A stretch of DNA of 64,000 nt. Origin: Branchiostoma floridae (Eukaryota > Chordata > Leptocardii > Amphioxiformes > Branchiostomatidae). The stretch is from positions 28,516,249-28,580,248 of the forward strand of contig NC_049979.1 of NCBI RefSeq assembly GCF_000003815.2, given 5' to 3'. Positions within the stretch are counted from its first letter, which is position 1; each line of letters starts with the position of its first letter. Shown here piece by piece: positions 12,801-27,800 of the stretch. The notes beneath the pieces are model-generated. The model ran no database searches and was not told the origin of the DNA. It saw only the letters and a program-made list of their open reading frames with translations. A program made the position numbers and the translations under genes.

Positions 12801-15800
12801 CACGATTAGCTTTTACAATGTCTATAGCATCTGTATTCTTCCTGTTATCCTTTATTCATCAATATCCATGGAACAAATCTAGATAACACACAGCCACAGG
12901 AAAATATCATAAACAGCAACTTTTCAAAAGAGTCACAAAAAGTAGGAAGTCTACGTTAGGTCCACGAACAATGGGACAAAATCTAATTTCCTTACAGCAA
13001 ACTATTCCATGTGTTAGACGTTCTGTGCAGAAATTGTTCAGTTTTGAGCATCTAAATTTGTTCTGGGTTTCAGAGAGCGGATATTTTCTGACTTTTTCTG
13101 AAGATTTGGTCTGATAACAGTGATCTTGCATTGTGAGTAGTTTACATATTGACACTGGTGGTTTGTTTTCATGACTCATGAAAATTCACTAAGTTTTCTG
13201 CTGGATCATGTCTTTCAAGTTTAACGGCACTAACGTTAGCATCTGCAGTAAACTGTAAAGAGTCTCTGGACCCGTTGGACCTGTCGCATCCAAGGGTGAT
13301 CCTGGCCGCTCTGTTTTGTATCGCTTGAAACTTGAAGTTGTTTTATCCTTTTCTTAGATGTACCCAGCCGTACCAGCTTAAATCAGTGCCACCTTCTGTC
13401 TGCGTGGATTGGAAGTGATTTACTCACTCTCAGCTCACTTGACCATGCTGATATTGCACTTCTTTACTGCATAGCCTATTTGAGATTCTAAGATTTAGAT
13501 TTATTGATGTAAAATTTGCGTCAACAATAACGTAACAGTGGGTACTAGTAAATGTTTTGTTAAACACTGTCCCCTAAGCATAGGATCCAGTTGTACAGGT
13601 GGTGGTGCGAGTGAAACGTTTCCACAGAACTCCCAGTTCTAAGCTTGTCAGTGGGCACCTGTTTACCACGTTCCCCCGAGCTCGGGTTCCAGTTGTACAG
13701 GTGGTGCGAGTGTTATGATTTACATGTAACAGACACAGATGTCCCCGAGGGCACGGTATACTGGAATGGGCTGTAATTCGCTCCAGATGTCCTGCAGCTG
13801 GTCTGGCAGTCTGTGCTTTGGGACTCTCAATGGGCTACTTAGGGTCACCATTGTGACATTGTCAATTGGCCATGAGGCGATTAATCCCCTAATAAACCAA
13901 CATTTTATCCATATGAAAATGAATTCCACTTCGTCGTGGATTATTCTAGATATAATACGTTACGTCGTAAGTTATTCACAGTTCTCGAATCAAGTAGATC
14001 AGATTTTAAAAGGCTAGATGCTACAGACAGATTTGAATGTATTTAAATATAAATTATCTTCAATGGCACAACGCAAAAATAGGCAAATATAGGAGACAGC
14101 TTTGTTAACAACGTTATTAGAAAATATACTGACACTCATGATAATCCCCGCTCGATTGAAATTTGACATCGAAATTTATGCTAGCATTTATTGTTATAGT
14201 AATTAGGATATTCAGTCTTACCCAATACCTTTATTTCACACTCTGTGTAATAGTTCCTGCCATGCACTGCACCGTGTACAATTAAGGTCATTCATTCATT
14301 CATTCATAAACTGTCAAGGCACAGACAGTCCATATCAGAGACAAAGGGTGTCTATGACAGCAGAGGTCTTAATAAAACAAACAAACAAACAAACAACTAT
14401 TCAATCGCAACCTTTCGTCGCCTGTGTTTTTATAAACACCATGCTTGTTTCATTTTCAAGTTGCCTATTATTCCACGTTCTTTACAACGGCATTTTATCG
14501 GAAGGGAGTTAAGTAGAACTAGTAGTTAAGTAGGTAAATTAGACATCCCTAAAGATATGGCAAGCATGTCATATGTATACTGGACACAAAACATCTCCAA
14601 TAGTATAGAGATGTAACTCTAAGAGTAACTTACAACTACAGCTAACAGAAAAAAAATATTACTCTGACTCGTTTCTTGCCCGCAAGGCTGTAGAATCTAC
14701 TTTCGACAAGCCATGATGTCTGTCTACATCTCATTAGTCTCTACCGGACTGACTACGCTGGCTATTATAGGAATTATAATTTGCCAGGAGAGTTTTGCTA
14801 CCAGAGGAGTTGGCCGGCCACTCCGAAGGGAAAAACATGAACCTTATCGTAGACTGACTCCCTTGGCCAATTTCCCAGATATTTTCGGAACTCATATCCT
14901 GCAGAGATTATGCATTTGTCAGCCTGTCAAGACTGAGTAAGAGTTCTCTTGAGAATTTGTTGTGTAATGATTGCGACCTGTGTCTTCAGAACGTTGTTGG
15001 TGGTCTGTTTTTTGGAATGCACGTGTTTTAATTGCTTGTTAGAGAAGACAACTGTTGAACTTGGAGCTATCATCTACTATGAATTTCAGTGTGCTTATTA
15101 CAATCTAAAAACATATCCTGAATTTTATCATATTTCGTTAATGAGCATTGAAATATAGGTTCTACACGCAGCAGATGGTGCATCGGACGGCGCTTATCTC
15201 GGTTTCTGTAGCCATAGACCACACAGCTTTGTGAAATAACTGCAGTAGGGGACTAGTCCACTGGTAGTGGTCTGTGTGTTCAACTACCATATTCTTTCTC
15301 AAGTTCTGAGTGCTGAGCAAGTAAAGCAGTATATACCATTTTTGAAAGCGTTTGGTATGACCCAGCCGGGGATCGAACTCACGGCCTTTCGAATGCAAAG
15401 CGAAGACTCTGCTTACTTGGCCATTGAACGGGTAAAATTGGCTTGAACTTCTAATATTCAAATTCCATGTCCTCCGCCCTAGCAGATATCGTTGACGTTT
15501 TTTCTGCATCTTTGCGGTCAATGCAGTTCACTTTTGTCTCCAACTTCTTCAAACTCCAACGATTTCGTGACCACATTTTAAGCCATTACCAATGGACCGT
15601 AAGCGCTTGATAACATAAAACATTGTGTATTGCAATTTGAAACCACCACTTGCTATCACTAAGTCCCCAGTTTACAAAAAAAGCGGATATAGGTTACCGC
15701 ACGGATAAAGGTGAAGTAGCGTCACTCTCATCACCTTCCTCTTTGCTCAACTTGGATTAACCTAAGTTGCTTACAAGGATTACACTAATTTAGAACTCAT

Positions 15801-18800
15801 CTCTCTTAATGACTGTGTACTAAGCTGGGGAAACTTCTAAATGACTTCAGGCTTGACCCATGTGTGCAAAGGCAATGTCATTATCACACTCAGTAGTTAT
15901 TACCACCTTCCGTATGATGGACCGCTCGCGTTAGAAGTCATTAGGCGGGGGTAAGTACACGAGAAAGCGACGGTTAGAAGCCAGGCGGCACCTTCCGGGG
16001 GACACGGAACATTAAAAAGCTAATGCATGTCAAACGCCGGCGAGTTATCTGACCTTTTTTTGATGTCTTTTTGAGAGAGCGACAGCAAGATGGATGGGGC
16101 AGTACTATGTCGCCTATGAACCGCGAAATGTTAGTTGAAAACTAGGACGCGTTGAACTTTTAGTCAAAGTCAAACCGCAGGAAGGACCTTTGATGGATGC
16201 AGTGGCTTATACTTCGGCCAGCGGATTTTAGCTGGATTCAACGGATCATTTTTAGGCCAGCAGATTCGGAGGGATGTCCCTGTAGCTCAATTGGTAGTAG
16301 CCTCAAAGTTGAGCTCCTAGTTCCGTAAAGTTGGCATCTGGCAGATCCCGGTTCAATCTTGAGTTGGACAACTTTGCACATGTTTTACGAAAGACAAGTG
16401 AAATGGGGAGGGGTGCCCCATGTCCGAGGAGGTGCCCCAATCACTTTAAAGGGGAAGGGCTAACAACCCCTCCCTGTATGATATACCCTGCTACTAGGCA
16501 CTTCAAACATCTCAAGGAACCGAACAACTGATCATGAGTCCTCATCTGCAATCTTAAGACACTGTTTGTTATTCTTCGCTCGCATTATTCTTGATGTTCT
16601 CAGAGGATTTCATCCATAACCTAATGTGTAAATTTGGCAGACAAAAATTGCTGACTGAAAAATATGTTCCTTTCTGTTACCGTCGATGTGAATCAATATT
16701 CAGTAACATTCCAGGATACTAGCTGTAGTAATTGATGAGTAGTTTGTTTAATTCAAAACACCCCCCGGCCATCTACATCAATCACTAGTACTGTGCCGTG
16801 CTATCTGCATACGAGAGAGTTAAGTACGCATGTGATACATTAGCTGCCCCCCCCCCCCCGAAACTCTGTAAACTAGTGGAGGAAAAACAATAGTCTAATA
16901 AATTTGGACTACAGACAAATACATACAGATTGCAATATTGATTATTAATGAAAAATACAGATAAAAAATAAAACTATTAACGTATCTTGAGAATAAATGG
17001 TGGATTGCCATTTTAAAGTTAGAAGGATTGGACAGAGATTTGATGTTTGGTGGTAGGGTGTTCTATAGATTGATGGCACTGTAATTAACCTTCAAAGCTA
17101 GTTTTGTTCATGTTAGTTTTGGTTCAGGTACTTTTATATTCAGATTGTACAAATTGGATAATCTGAATTAATTGTCAATGGACAGGAACGATGGAACTCC
17201 AAGTGTTCGTTGCCTACATTCATTTGTCAGCCATGATTTCCTCCTAAAACTTTCATTTTTGAAAGAAATTTTCACCACATTTTCTACCAATGGAACAGCC
17301 CGTCGTATAATATGTAAGGCTAGTTTCAGAGTCACCAGATTGGCCACAGATAAATAGTTGCTGAGGCAAGCGGATTCTCCGAAGACACCATTCGGTGGAT
17401 AATTGGCTATTTGTTTTTTGGCGGCCGTTATGCGGGTGGAAGGTCGTCCGCAGTGCATGTCAATCATTACCTACAGGGTAATCCCATCATTCACCGCGAC
17501 CTCTGTCGTTCCCAGTGTACCGGATCGGTAATGATGTTTGTGTAAAGCGGGGTGTCGTGTGCTTCTTCTGAAGAAATTCATTAACACCAGGGCAACGATA
17601 CTACGCGACCGGTCGATTTGGTGCACACACTTGTGTCTCACAGTACACGAGGCAGCGACACCTTTTCTGACCTAATCAAGTTCGTCCACAGCATCCATAT
17701 CATTCATTTGGTGACCCTTGTGCGGTTTTACTTTACAGCATAACCAAGGCATGTTCTTTTTTTGAGCTGGTATTAGATACTTATCCGTTGGTACGTCCAC
17801 CAGTTTATTGGTCATTTTGTACATCATGGAAAGTCTGGACAATTTCCTTCTGTCTTCAAGTGACATCCACTGCAAATACTGATACTGATAATGCAAATAC
17901 TGGCATTACAATGAACAGGCGACAGTATAATTCCGGATTAACACTTGAATTCCTGAAAACCTTAATTATTTCAAAATAGACTAACCAGATGAATTAATAT
18001 TTTTAGGTATGATATATCAAATGTATCAAAGGATAATGAATATGTAAGTTGCAATTAAATGCCTCCATGAAGAAAGCAGATTCTACAGAATTCTAGGGAT
18101 TCTGCCAGAATGCTGGTTGTAAGCCAGAATTTTGGATCCCTGAGCCAGAATTCTGAAGGCCTTTCTTTTCGTGGAGACATTTAATTGCAATTTACATATT
18201 GATTATCCTTTGATATATCATACCTAGAAATAATATATTCATCTGGTCATTCTGTTTTAGAATTATCAAGGTCTTCCGGAATTAGAGTGTTTGTCCGGAA
18301 TCATACTTTCGCCTGTTAATGGTAGATCGGTGTTTCATCTATACCCTCCAACATCTTCAGTTCTAGTACTCCGTTATTAAAGTGCATATGACATTTATAT
18401 ATATATACAAAAGTTCCTGATTATAAGCAACCATCATTAGCATAATTCAATGAACGTAGACGTTTCTACCAAACATGCATCCTTCTAATCTTATTGAACG
18501 TTTTTCATAACTCGAGGTATACTAGGTTCCGAATCGGCTGCCGTGTTTACTATGACGTCATGGGAGTAAATTAACTCGATTACATAGCAGCAGGAATCAA
18601 GAACTGAAAGTATGATTTGGAAGATTCGATGTTTAATAACATCAAAAGGTTGGGTTTATTGAATAATTTCGTAATCAGAAAATTAAATTTTTTCTGACAT
18701 AAGTACTTTAAGAATAAAGTAATCTCCTATTAAGAAAGACATGTACCCTTTTCAATCAATTTTCAGGGGATATTTTTTCGGCTCGTTTCAGTCATAAATC

Positions 18801-21800
18801 TTTGCAGACATTTGTTCGTCTCCGTAAAACGTAAGTCTCTTTATACACAGCCCCACAGTATATCATTCAGTAGTAATAGAGTTCAATCGATTCCGTTCCT
18901 TTGACGCGGCTCCTAAGGCTTCCGTGATTATAAAGAAGACAGCGATGTCGTAGTGCCAGCTCACTTCCGTATCAAGCTATCGCGATGGAGAACGACTGTC
19001 GACTGTTTATCCCCTAGACGTCACATTTGTCAACTCTCGACATTTCAGACAACCTCTCTCCCCCTTATAAGGGCTCTAATGGAACGACTTACTGCACAGT
19101 CCTCAAATACCGACGTCAGAACGTAAAGACAATAGTGCTGAGCCATCCCTCAACTGCCACGCTACTTGACAACGCTATCAATTTTTCGCACTTGGTTGAA
19201 AAGGGGGAGGTGGGCGGCAATTAAAGATGGCGGCGGTGATCAGTCTACCCAGGGAACGAGACGCCGAATCGCTGGTGCCTGAAGGTGGAGACTGCAAAAT
19301 TATTCGTTAGAAAATTACACACGTACTACCCTTTTTAATAAAATGAAATATGGTTCCCTTCTCTTTGCCTGAAGGGCAAGATATTTCAATCGTTATGGTT
19401 GATGCAGAATGTGATTTAATAAGAGACGCCGATCCTAACTCGATTAGATCATCCACCCAAGGTTGATACCTGTCTCACCATATTTACGTCTACTTCTAGT
19501 TTTGAGACAACTTTTTGTAATTGTGGCAATCCTTTGTCCCCTTTTCTAAATGATTAATCTAAAGACAGTCCCATGGCTTTTTTGAGGCCCAATGGGTAAA
19601 GGGTTGTTATCCACTGTGTCAAGGGCACCGTATTGGAAGGCGGAGCCTATCCCTCTTCTTCCACCACCTTTTACCCCCCCCACCCCCCCAATTGAAGTCA
19701 GGTTTACACCTAGGTAGATTGCGGAAAGTTACGTTAAGCGTAACGTTATGTCTCAAAGTTACAAGATCTGTGACATGTCTGGGGATTCCAACCCAGGACC
19801 TCTGGGTTCTTGGTTATAGTATAAACACCCTAACCATTATGCCAACACGACACACAACGCCTTCGGGTAGAACCTTGAAAAAAACGCGCCTATCATTTAT
19901 ATCTAGGCGCCTGTGCCATGCAGGAATATGCCAGCTGCATTCCCATAAGTATTGAAAGTTTCCGCTGACGTTAGCGTTGATGGAGCGTCACGATTAATCA
20001 CGCGAGGCTGATCCGCATCCATCTTGAGCCGATAACTGTCCGACGGCGGGAGAGTCGATGGCGCCAGCAGCTTGTCGTCACACAAACGTCCAGTTTAGTC
20101 TCCATGGTTACGGACGGCCATCCCGTCACATCCTGGCACTCCGTCACAACCGGGACCTGCCTGAGGGGGGGGGGGGTCTAACAGGTCGCAATGGCCACAG
20201 TAGTTTCTGGTGTGATAGGGTTCTGTTCTATGTGTGGCAAGTAACAAAATATGTGTGAGCAGGACAATGTATGGAGATTAGAAACGCCTTTGATTGAATG
20301 GTCAATTGACGGATTGGTTCCTTGATTGATGGACGTGATTGTATCTATTTTTAATCTTCCATTCTGGTCTCATGAATTGTTGATTGTATAGTATCAATCA
20401 AAGTGCATGCAGAAAAGTTTCATCATTTAGAAGTTGAAATTTTGGTACATTAGCACTTTTAACTCCTAAAACACTGTAAGAGTTTGTACCAGACCGGAGC
20501 GAAGGGCTAAAAAGGAAAAAACTACAACTCCTAGCCATAACTTGAAAGTTTACAACCATCCCTGAACTGAGACAGTGGGCGCCATAGTCTCCATGGAACT
20601 TATGATCCACTGCTCACTTAGTCATGTGTTTTATCTGCATAACATGACGTCACGACAGCAGTGGATTGTTCATTCCTTGACAAAGACTGTACTAGTGCTG
20701 TTCAGTGGAAAATGTGGGCGAGTCCAATTTTTGCGTTGGATATTACAGTTAGACTAGTTCAAGAACTCCTAGCCTTGCTCTTGCAACTCACACCGCAGAC
20801 GGACTGGGAAGTGTTGGTCCTGTACGTCTAGATAAGGAATCGTCCTTCAATGCACGTTTCAATCACTTCACAAATGTGACAAAAGTAAAACCGATGCGGC
20901 GTAATTCCTGACGTTGTGAGCGCGAAGCCACCCGGAAGTTGTACTCAATCGATTTTTCACGTTCTTTTGAACGCCGTTTCATCACACTACCACACGTCCG
21001 TATACTCTTAAGGGACGTCCGTACCTAGCAGCGAAGTGTGGAACTTGAAGAAGACAGCATAGAAATAAATTTCCTCCGTGAAGGCGACCTTTTCACGTAA
21101 CATTTCTCTTTTGTGTGCTGAGGCGCTATCTTGTCTTACCTGAGTGAAAGGACCATCCTTAAGGGACGCGTACCTTAAGGTTAAACCGCCACCCACTGCT
21201 GCGTTTTTGTCATAGCATGTCCTCTGTGGTGATAAGGGAACAGAAGACGTCACGACATTTCTGCACGGTAACTCTAAGGGTAGACTTTGCCTTTGTGTTT
21301 CAGTCCACAAATGGAGTTAGCAACTGCCAAAGAATCAGCACCAAGGAGAGTGTCTAGACATTTCAACACTGTTAATATATGTCCCTGTGGCGCAAGCGGT
21401 AACGCAACGCCCCCGCTAGACCATCTGGATAAACGTCTGTGGATCAGTGGGTCGGAGTTAGATTCTAGCGTCGGCCCCATCTAGACCATGTTGTAAGAGT
21501 TACGTTATCTTAGATGATGACGTAATACTGACGGCACCGTGTATGAGGGATCTTCAGGTGTAATCCTCAGACGTCTAACCTCTGTACGTCAAAGAACCCA
21601 ACACACTGTAACCCCAACAGTGTATCCCGTGGTTTCTTCATCACGTGATCATGTCCCTTTCCGACCCTAGCGAAGCCTCGAAGATGGGAAAATACGATAA
21701 CGACGTTGACTTTTGGCCTGATCGTAAGGGAGGACATATGTACTTGGTGATATGAACCGAAGGAAAGAGGGCACGGCAGTAACTATAAATGCCAGATTGT

Positions 21801-24800
21801 AATGTACGTGATGAATGTGTGCGCTCATAATGCGACAGACGACCGCTGAATGGCACCATAAAAGGACACCATAAAAGAGTTGATTTTGTCAGCCTATTAA
21901 AACGGGGAATCGGCTTAAAGGTTTATATGAGCGATATCAAGTAAACGTGGGAGGGGCAGACCGACCACTGCAAGGCAACGCGCCTCTGCAATGCGAAGAA
22001 CGCCTCAGTTCTGTAATGTAAACACAAGAGTTTTACAATGTAAACATACGAGTTCGAAGACCTCACATCTTCGTTAGAGTTTCTCGTATGTCTTTTAAAG
22101 TTCGAGTTTCATTTAAAAAGGGATTTTTACCAACATAACATGTTTGCATTGGTAACTTCCTACCACTCCCCAATGTGGGTGATCAGACCTTGAAAACTGT
22201 TCTACCACTTCCTGGTAGTCTGCTGGAAACTTCGTTTCACCTTTATTGATTTTTACATCCTACCAGTCATCAGTTGCACCGTCTTCCCTCTCACATCCTT
22301 CCCACACCCACACATCATATGCCCATTGATCAATTCCTGTCACTCTTCGATCAGGAAGCCCAGGGCAAAATGCTCTACCACTTCCTACCAGCCTGCAGGG
22401 AAAACCATTTAAGTCCTGTTACCTTTGCTTCCTACCAGTCTTCGGTTACACAATTTATCTTCCCCCTCACATCCTGTCACGCTGCTTTATTGTAGTAACC
22501 AGGGACACATAAGAACACAAACACCCAGGCACAAATCGAAAACAAATCCTCCGCACAAGGAGGTAAAAGCACCTAAACAGCAAAGGTGGATGCAATATCT
22601 GGTACTGTAGCTGTATCCCCAATTATTAACTGCTGTAAAAAGCTTCCGTAAACTCCCGGTAACTCCAAACATATCTTTATCGCTTTCTACTCGGATGAGT
22701 GCCGCATTAAGGTAGTCAAATGGTCCACTAGGTATCTCCCGGAACTATCCATCTTCCGTTTTACAATAGCGGGCACAAAAGACTCTCCGATGGCGCGTCA
22801 CTTTCCACCCCGTTAAGATTGAGAAGTTGATTAGTACGGCAGTGCGGCCTTTTATGTTGGACCTGATGTTGCCCAAGGCGCCATTGAAACTTTGATTTGA
22901 TGAACAACGTTATCGGGCTCAACAACTCGCTCACATTTCCCCATATGTGACCCTATTTGGAGCGGTTTTGATACGGAGAAATAAGCTCCCGATGTTCTGT
23001 TTATGCTAGTTTTGGGGATATACTTGCTAAGTATGACGGTATACATGCGGTACTAGTACTAAAGGCCGATGTTTGTTAACCGTGATTTCTTGCGACTTAA
23101 AAAATCGTCTAATTTGAAAAAGGTCAATTGAAATATGCCAGTTAACTAACTATTTATTTTCATTAAATGTTCATGATTCCAAATTATGAATAGAATTGGC
23201 TGTCCTCCCTCCACCCAGGTGTAAAAAAATGGGTACGTACCTGACTTCGTTTGGGGAGGTAAAAGGTGATGGAAGAATAGAAATGGGCTCCACCTTTCAA
23301 CACCGTGTCGTAGTCAAAAGTCTAAGCCCTTAATTCTCGCGCCTGATGGCGCATAGGGCGGCGCCCATCTCAGCTTCAGTGGCGCTGGGCCACACACGTT
23401 TTGTGCAATCACTACAGCAGGGGGCTAGTCCACTGCTAGCGGTGTGTGTTCAACTTTCATACACTTTCAAAAATGCTCTGTGCTAAGCAGAGAAAGAAGA
23501 ACGTCTTTGGTATGACTCGACCAGGGATCAAATTCACAACCTACCGAATGCGAGGCGAACACTCTACTCACTCAGCACTGACTGGCTCGGCTCAATATGT
23601 ATGTCCTTTTCATGTGGCACTACATTACTAACTTGGGTGCAGTGCCACATTGTGCTTGTCTGTCTTTAAGCAAGTAAAAAAAATACAGAAAGCATTAGAC
23701 TTCAGATGAAAATATGATTAACTCAATAGAAAATAAATCATAGTTTCTTTGCTCAGAACATAACACGTACCAAGAAACATAGCTAGTTTTTATTCTTTAA
23801 CTGAATCTTCACTATCGTTCTTTTTACTTCTATGTCATCCCTCCTGCGTATAATTTCTTTCACTCTTAGGCCTACGTCACTTTTCGAAACCGGTGCCCGG
23901 CCGGGCAGCTTTTGGGAACGAAAATTATGATATAACAGACACCAAACTACGCAAGACGTAAAGAGAATATATAGTTATTGACATTATTTCATTATTTGTG
24001 TATATTTTTTACGTATGAATTTCGATTTTTCGTTGAACTTTCCACAAACAACCCGGCCGGGTCCCGGTTTGGAAATGTGATGTTAGCCCTAGTAGAGTAC
24101 CAGATTTAGGCCCCTTCACACGAGAGCAATAAATCAAGAATGAGCTGGAATGCCGTCAGAATGAAAATTCTTTTCTATTCCTGGGAATTCGTATAGTGTA
24201 TTCTAGAAATTCTTACTGCATTCCAGCTATTTGTGCCCGTTCTTTTGGCTGGCCCGAAAGTGTTTGGAATTCCCACCCGATTTGCCCCGAATATGGCACA
24301 TGTTTTGCACATACTTCATTCCGGCAGGTTCTACTTGATTCCTGCTTATTCAGTTTCAGTGTGAAGGCCTTATAAGTTGCATCTGGACTCATCTGACATT
24401 CCATCGACCCTCTACCCTTGCCACTCCTCACAGACTTTTAACGAATTCCGAGAGTTTCTTATCATCGATTGCCAATAACACTTCCGTCATGCTATCTCGT
24501 CCGTTTGAATTAAAACTTCTGCGAGTTTAACGATTTCTTGTGGGCGTAACGGCTCTTTTGGGAAATGAAAGAATCGCGAACATGATGCGAGTCATAGTAG
24601 CGCGTGTAAGTAATATAATTACCGTATTGGGGTGAACTGTATCAAAGGGGATGCAAGGAAAGTTCATTCAAGAACGCTGTAATCAAGAAGGACGTTTTTC
24701 TTCCTTTGACTATATCGGACAGTGGAAGAAAGCACTGTACGGGCATCCTCAATAGCTTCAAATAACGCTTGCAGCTAGTTAGAAGCGACAGTGTTATATA

Positions 24801-27800
24801 ACCATCTGCTTCCGCAACACATGCCAGCGAAACTGGTGTGTTGTGTCGAAGGGGGGGGGGGGTATAGTGGCTATACAGATACCGAAGATGGTGTGTTACA
24901 CTGAAACATTGAAAGGAAGTTGTACTGGCTATACCGGCCATACAGTACAAGTACAGATACGGATACATATAAAGAAGCTGGTGTGTTACACCGAAAGCTT
25001 AAGGAAGTTGTGCTGGCTATACTGGCCATACAGTAGAAGTACAGATACAGATGCAGATAAAGAAGCTGGTGTGTTGCACTCGAGAGAGTTTATACCGGCT
25101 AAACAGATATAGATAGCATAGAGAGGGCCCTGAAGTATGAAATAAAAGATAAAAATGGAATTTTGATACAGATACAGATGTTGAATTCGAAGAGGTTTGT
25201 GTGTGTTTGTGGGGGGGGGGGGGGGGGGCTATACAGATATAGATACAAAAACTGATATGTTTCACTGGTGGGTGGTTCTATCGGCTACACAGATACAGAT
25301 ACAGAAGCTAACCGTACCGAAGGGGCGTTAGATACCGGCTACACAGATATACAGATAACCACACCTAACTTCAAATACTCCTAGGTATCATCATACTTTA
25401 GATATTATTGAAATGTCTGTGCAATCGTAAAATAGTCTTAAATTTGGCCATAAAAACTTTGATAGCTCTATCATGGCTAGGTATGTACGCTTGATAGATT
25501 TTTTCCTCTTCAAGTGCGATAGCAACATGTTCATAATGATACAGTAATTCTACCTCCATCGGTTTTATGGTAGCAATAAAACGATGAAATGGACTGTAGT
25601 TTACATATATTTCACGACTATCGAAGGTACAGTCAAACCTGTCTATAGCGGCCACTCAAGGGACTGGCCAAAATTGGCCACTATAGAGAGGTGGCCCCTA
25701 TAGAGAATATGCTAATTAATTGACCACAAGCAATAAGTTACACATGGTTCTAGTACCCACTGATCTTTATTCACATAATACAGTACTGTACATGTACTGC
25801 AATGTTTTTTACACTATATGTATTAAGAAAACAAAAGCTATAAAAAAATTTTAAATGTTCTACAGTTGATATTGTCTGAAGAGACCGGTATCGTAAAATT
25901 TCTTTGATTTTTCGTCTTGTATTCTTTGATACTTCGCCGTCCGTGTGTTCCCGCTCGCGTTCACACGTACGCGTCAGATTCGCCCATTATGCTAATGTGG
26001 TACTCACAAGAAAAGTCTCGTCATTTTAGACTTATCTCTTAATAAATGTAAGAATAAAATCCACCATAGTCTGAAGTTCATATCATTTTGTCTTTGTAAC
26101 AATTTATTTAGAAAGTTTTTGTGATGTAAATTAACCTAAGCGATAGTGTATTAGAACGTAACTTTAACACAATTTACCTCCGGTGTAATTGGTGTCGTCT
26201 ATTGACCTTATATAACCTCGTTCGTCAGCGGGTATGGGTAGCGCCAGTTTACGAAGTTTTGTTTTGAAATTAAGTCAAAGAGGTTTTAAATCCGGCGTAG
26301 GGTGACGATACGGCCGCTGTATATGGCCGAACGCGTGCCGAAACATAGATCAGCGGTCCGCGTGGCCGTAATCGGCAGTGTTTTTGTACCTGCGGGACCG
26401 GAAATCGTGTGGCCGTGGCCGCGTTGGACAGGTGGCCGCTAAGCCTATTTCTTAATCATTACGAATCCAAGGGACCGACAAAAAGTGGCCACTATGGGCA
26501 GGTGGCCGTTATGCAAAGGTGGCCGCTAATACAGGTTTGACTGTATAAGGATATTTTGATTTTATTATATGGATGATATCCCATGGGAACCTCGAAACTG
26601 ATGCGATCCTCAGCGTGCAAAGAAATAAAGTTTGGCAAAAAAAGAAGTTGCCTTCCATTAAAAAATCTAAGTGGTTTTGAGGGTTGAACAAATGACTAAA
26701 AACGCAGAGTATGGTTTACCGAACAATAAATTCTTCATTTGTCGTTCGTTTACGTCTTTTTTTTTACTGGATTTTTGCTTTCTATTACCTAAATATCCGA
26801 ATTCTGATTCTTGTTGCATATCTTTGCAATTTACAGCATATATTTGCTCATTTTGCAAATGCATTGTATGGTGGAGAACCTTAATTTAGGAAACGGACTA
26901 AAACTGACGTGCGTTTGGATGCCATCCATATCATCAAATAAACCCGGCCTAAAGTCGAAAGAAACGTTGTATTGAGCGTGGGATAGGCCAGAGGTGTTAT
27001 CCAGTAGGCGTCACAAGTCTGGCTTCTATCGGACGGTTCTGTTTCCCTGGTTCTACCAAGGGACGTTTTAGCTTCAAAGAAAATTTGGCCGGCGGACAAA
27101 GGAAAATAGACGGAACGAACATCCACTTAAACTCAAGGATAGAAAATGGCCTTAAGGTATAAATCGAAAGATAAAGAAGATGAGGTATTTAAATCAAAGC
27201 CCGCGGGATGAATCCGATCGGGGCAGTATAGGTGGTTACGAAGTAGCCTGATTTGTTTTGAGGGGGGGGGGTATTGTCTCTAATTCACTAAGGCCTAAGA
27301 AAATGTTGTGTTTTCAATTCTGTCTCTAAATTAAGCCTTTATTTAAAAAGAGTATTTCTTAAAGGATGGATTACAAACTTTTCTCTGATATCATTCTCTC
27401 AACTTTTTAATTCCCTACCCCTCTTTCTTCCTTTATGCATGATAGTCTCGGATGGTCCTGGTGAACGTGACACGTGGCCGTGCCAGTTTTCCTTCCTCTA
27501 TTGTGATTACGAGTTCTTCGTAAGGACGGAGGTTTTGCTTGACTCTATAACAAAATTCAGAATTTTAGATGTGGTCTCTGTACGTGATCCCTAGAATCTC
27601 TCGGAAGCACTTGATCTCTGTGGTCTGTAATGTGTATTCATTCACATTCTCTTGCTCTAGGACTCACAAGCGGACGTGTTATATCGTCGTCTTAACCTTA
27701 GCATAAACTTTGACACTTTGAAGTACGCCATGTATGTCAAACGAAGTTTCGAACTCCACATTCGGTTGATACCTGTCCTCACATCTTATAGTGTCGTATT

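Noticed and set aside
16269-16360. tRNA gene
   Set aside because: A and B boxes are present, but the cloverleaf does not close and a SINE-type body follows.
21381-21485. tRNA gene
   Set aside because: The boxes are weak and spaced too far apart, and no acceptor stem pairs.
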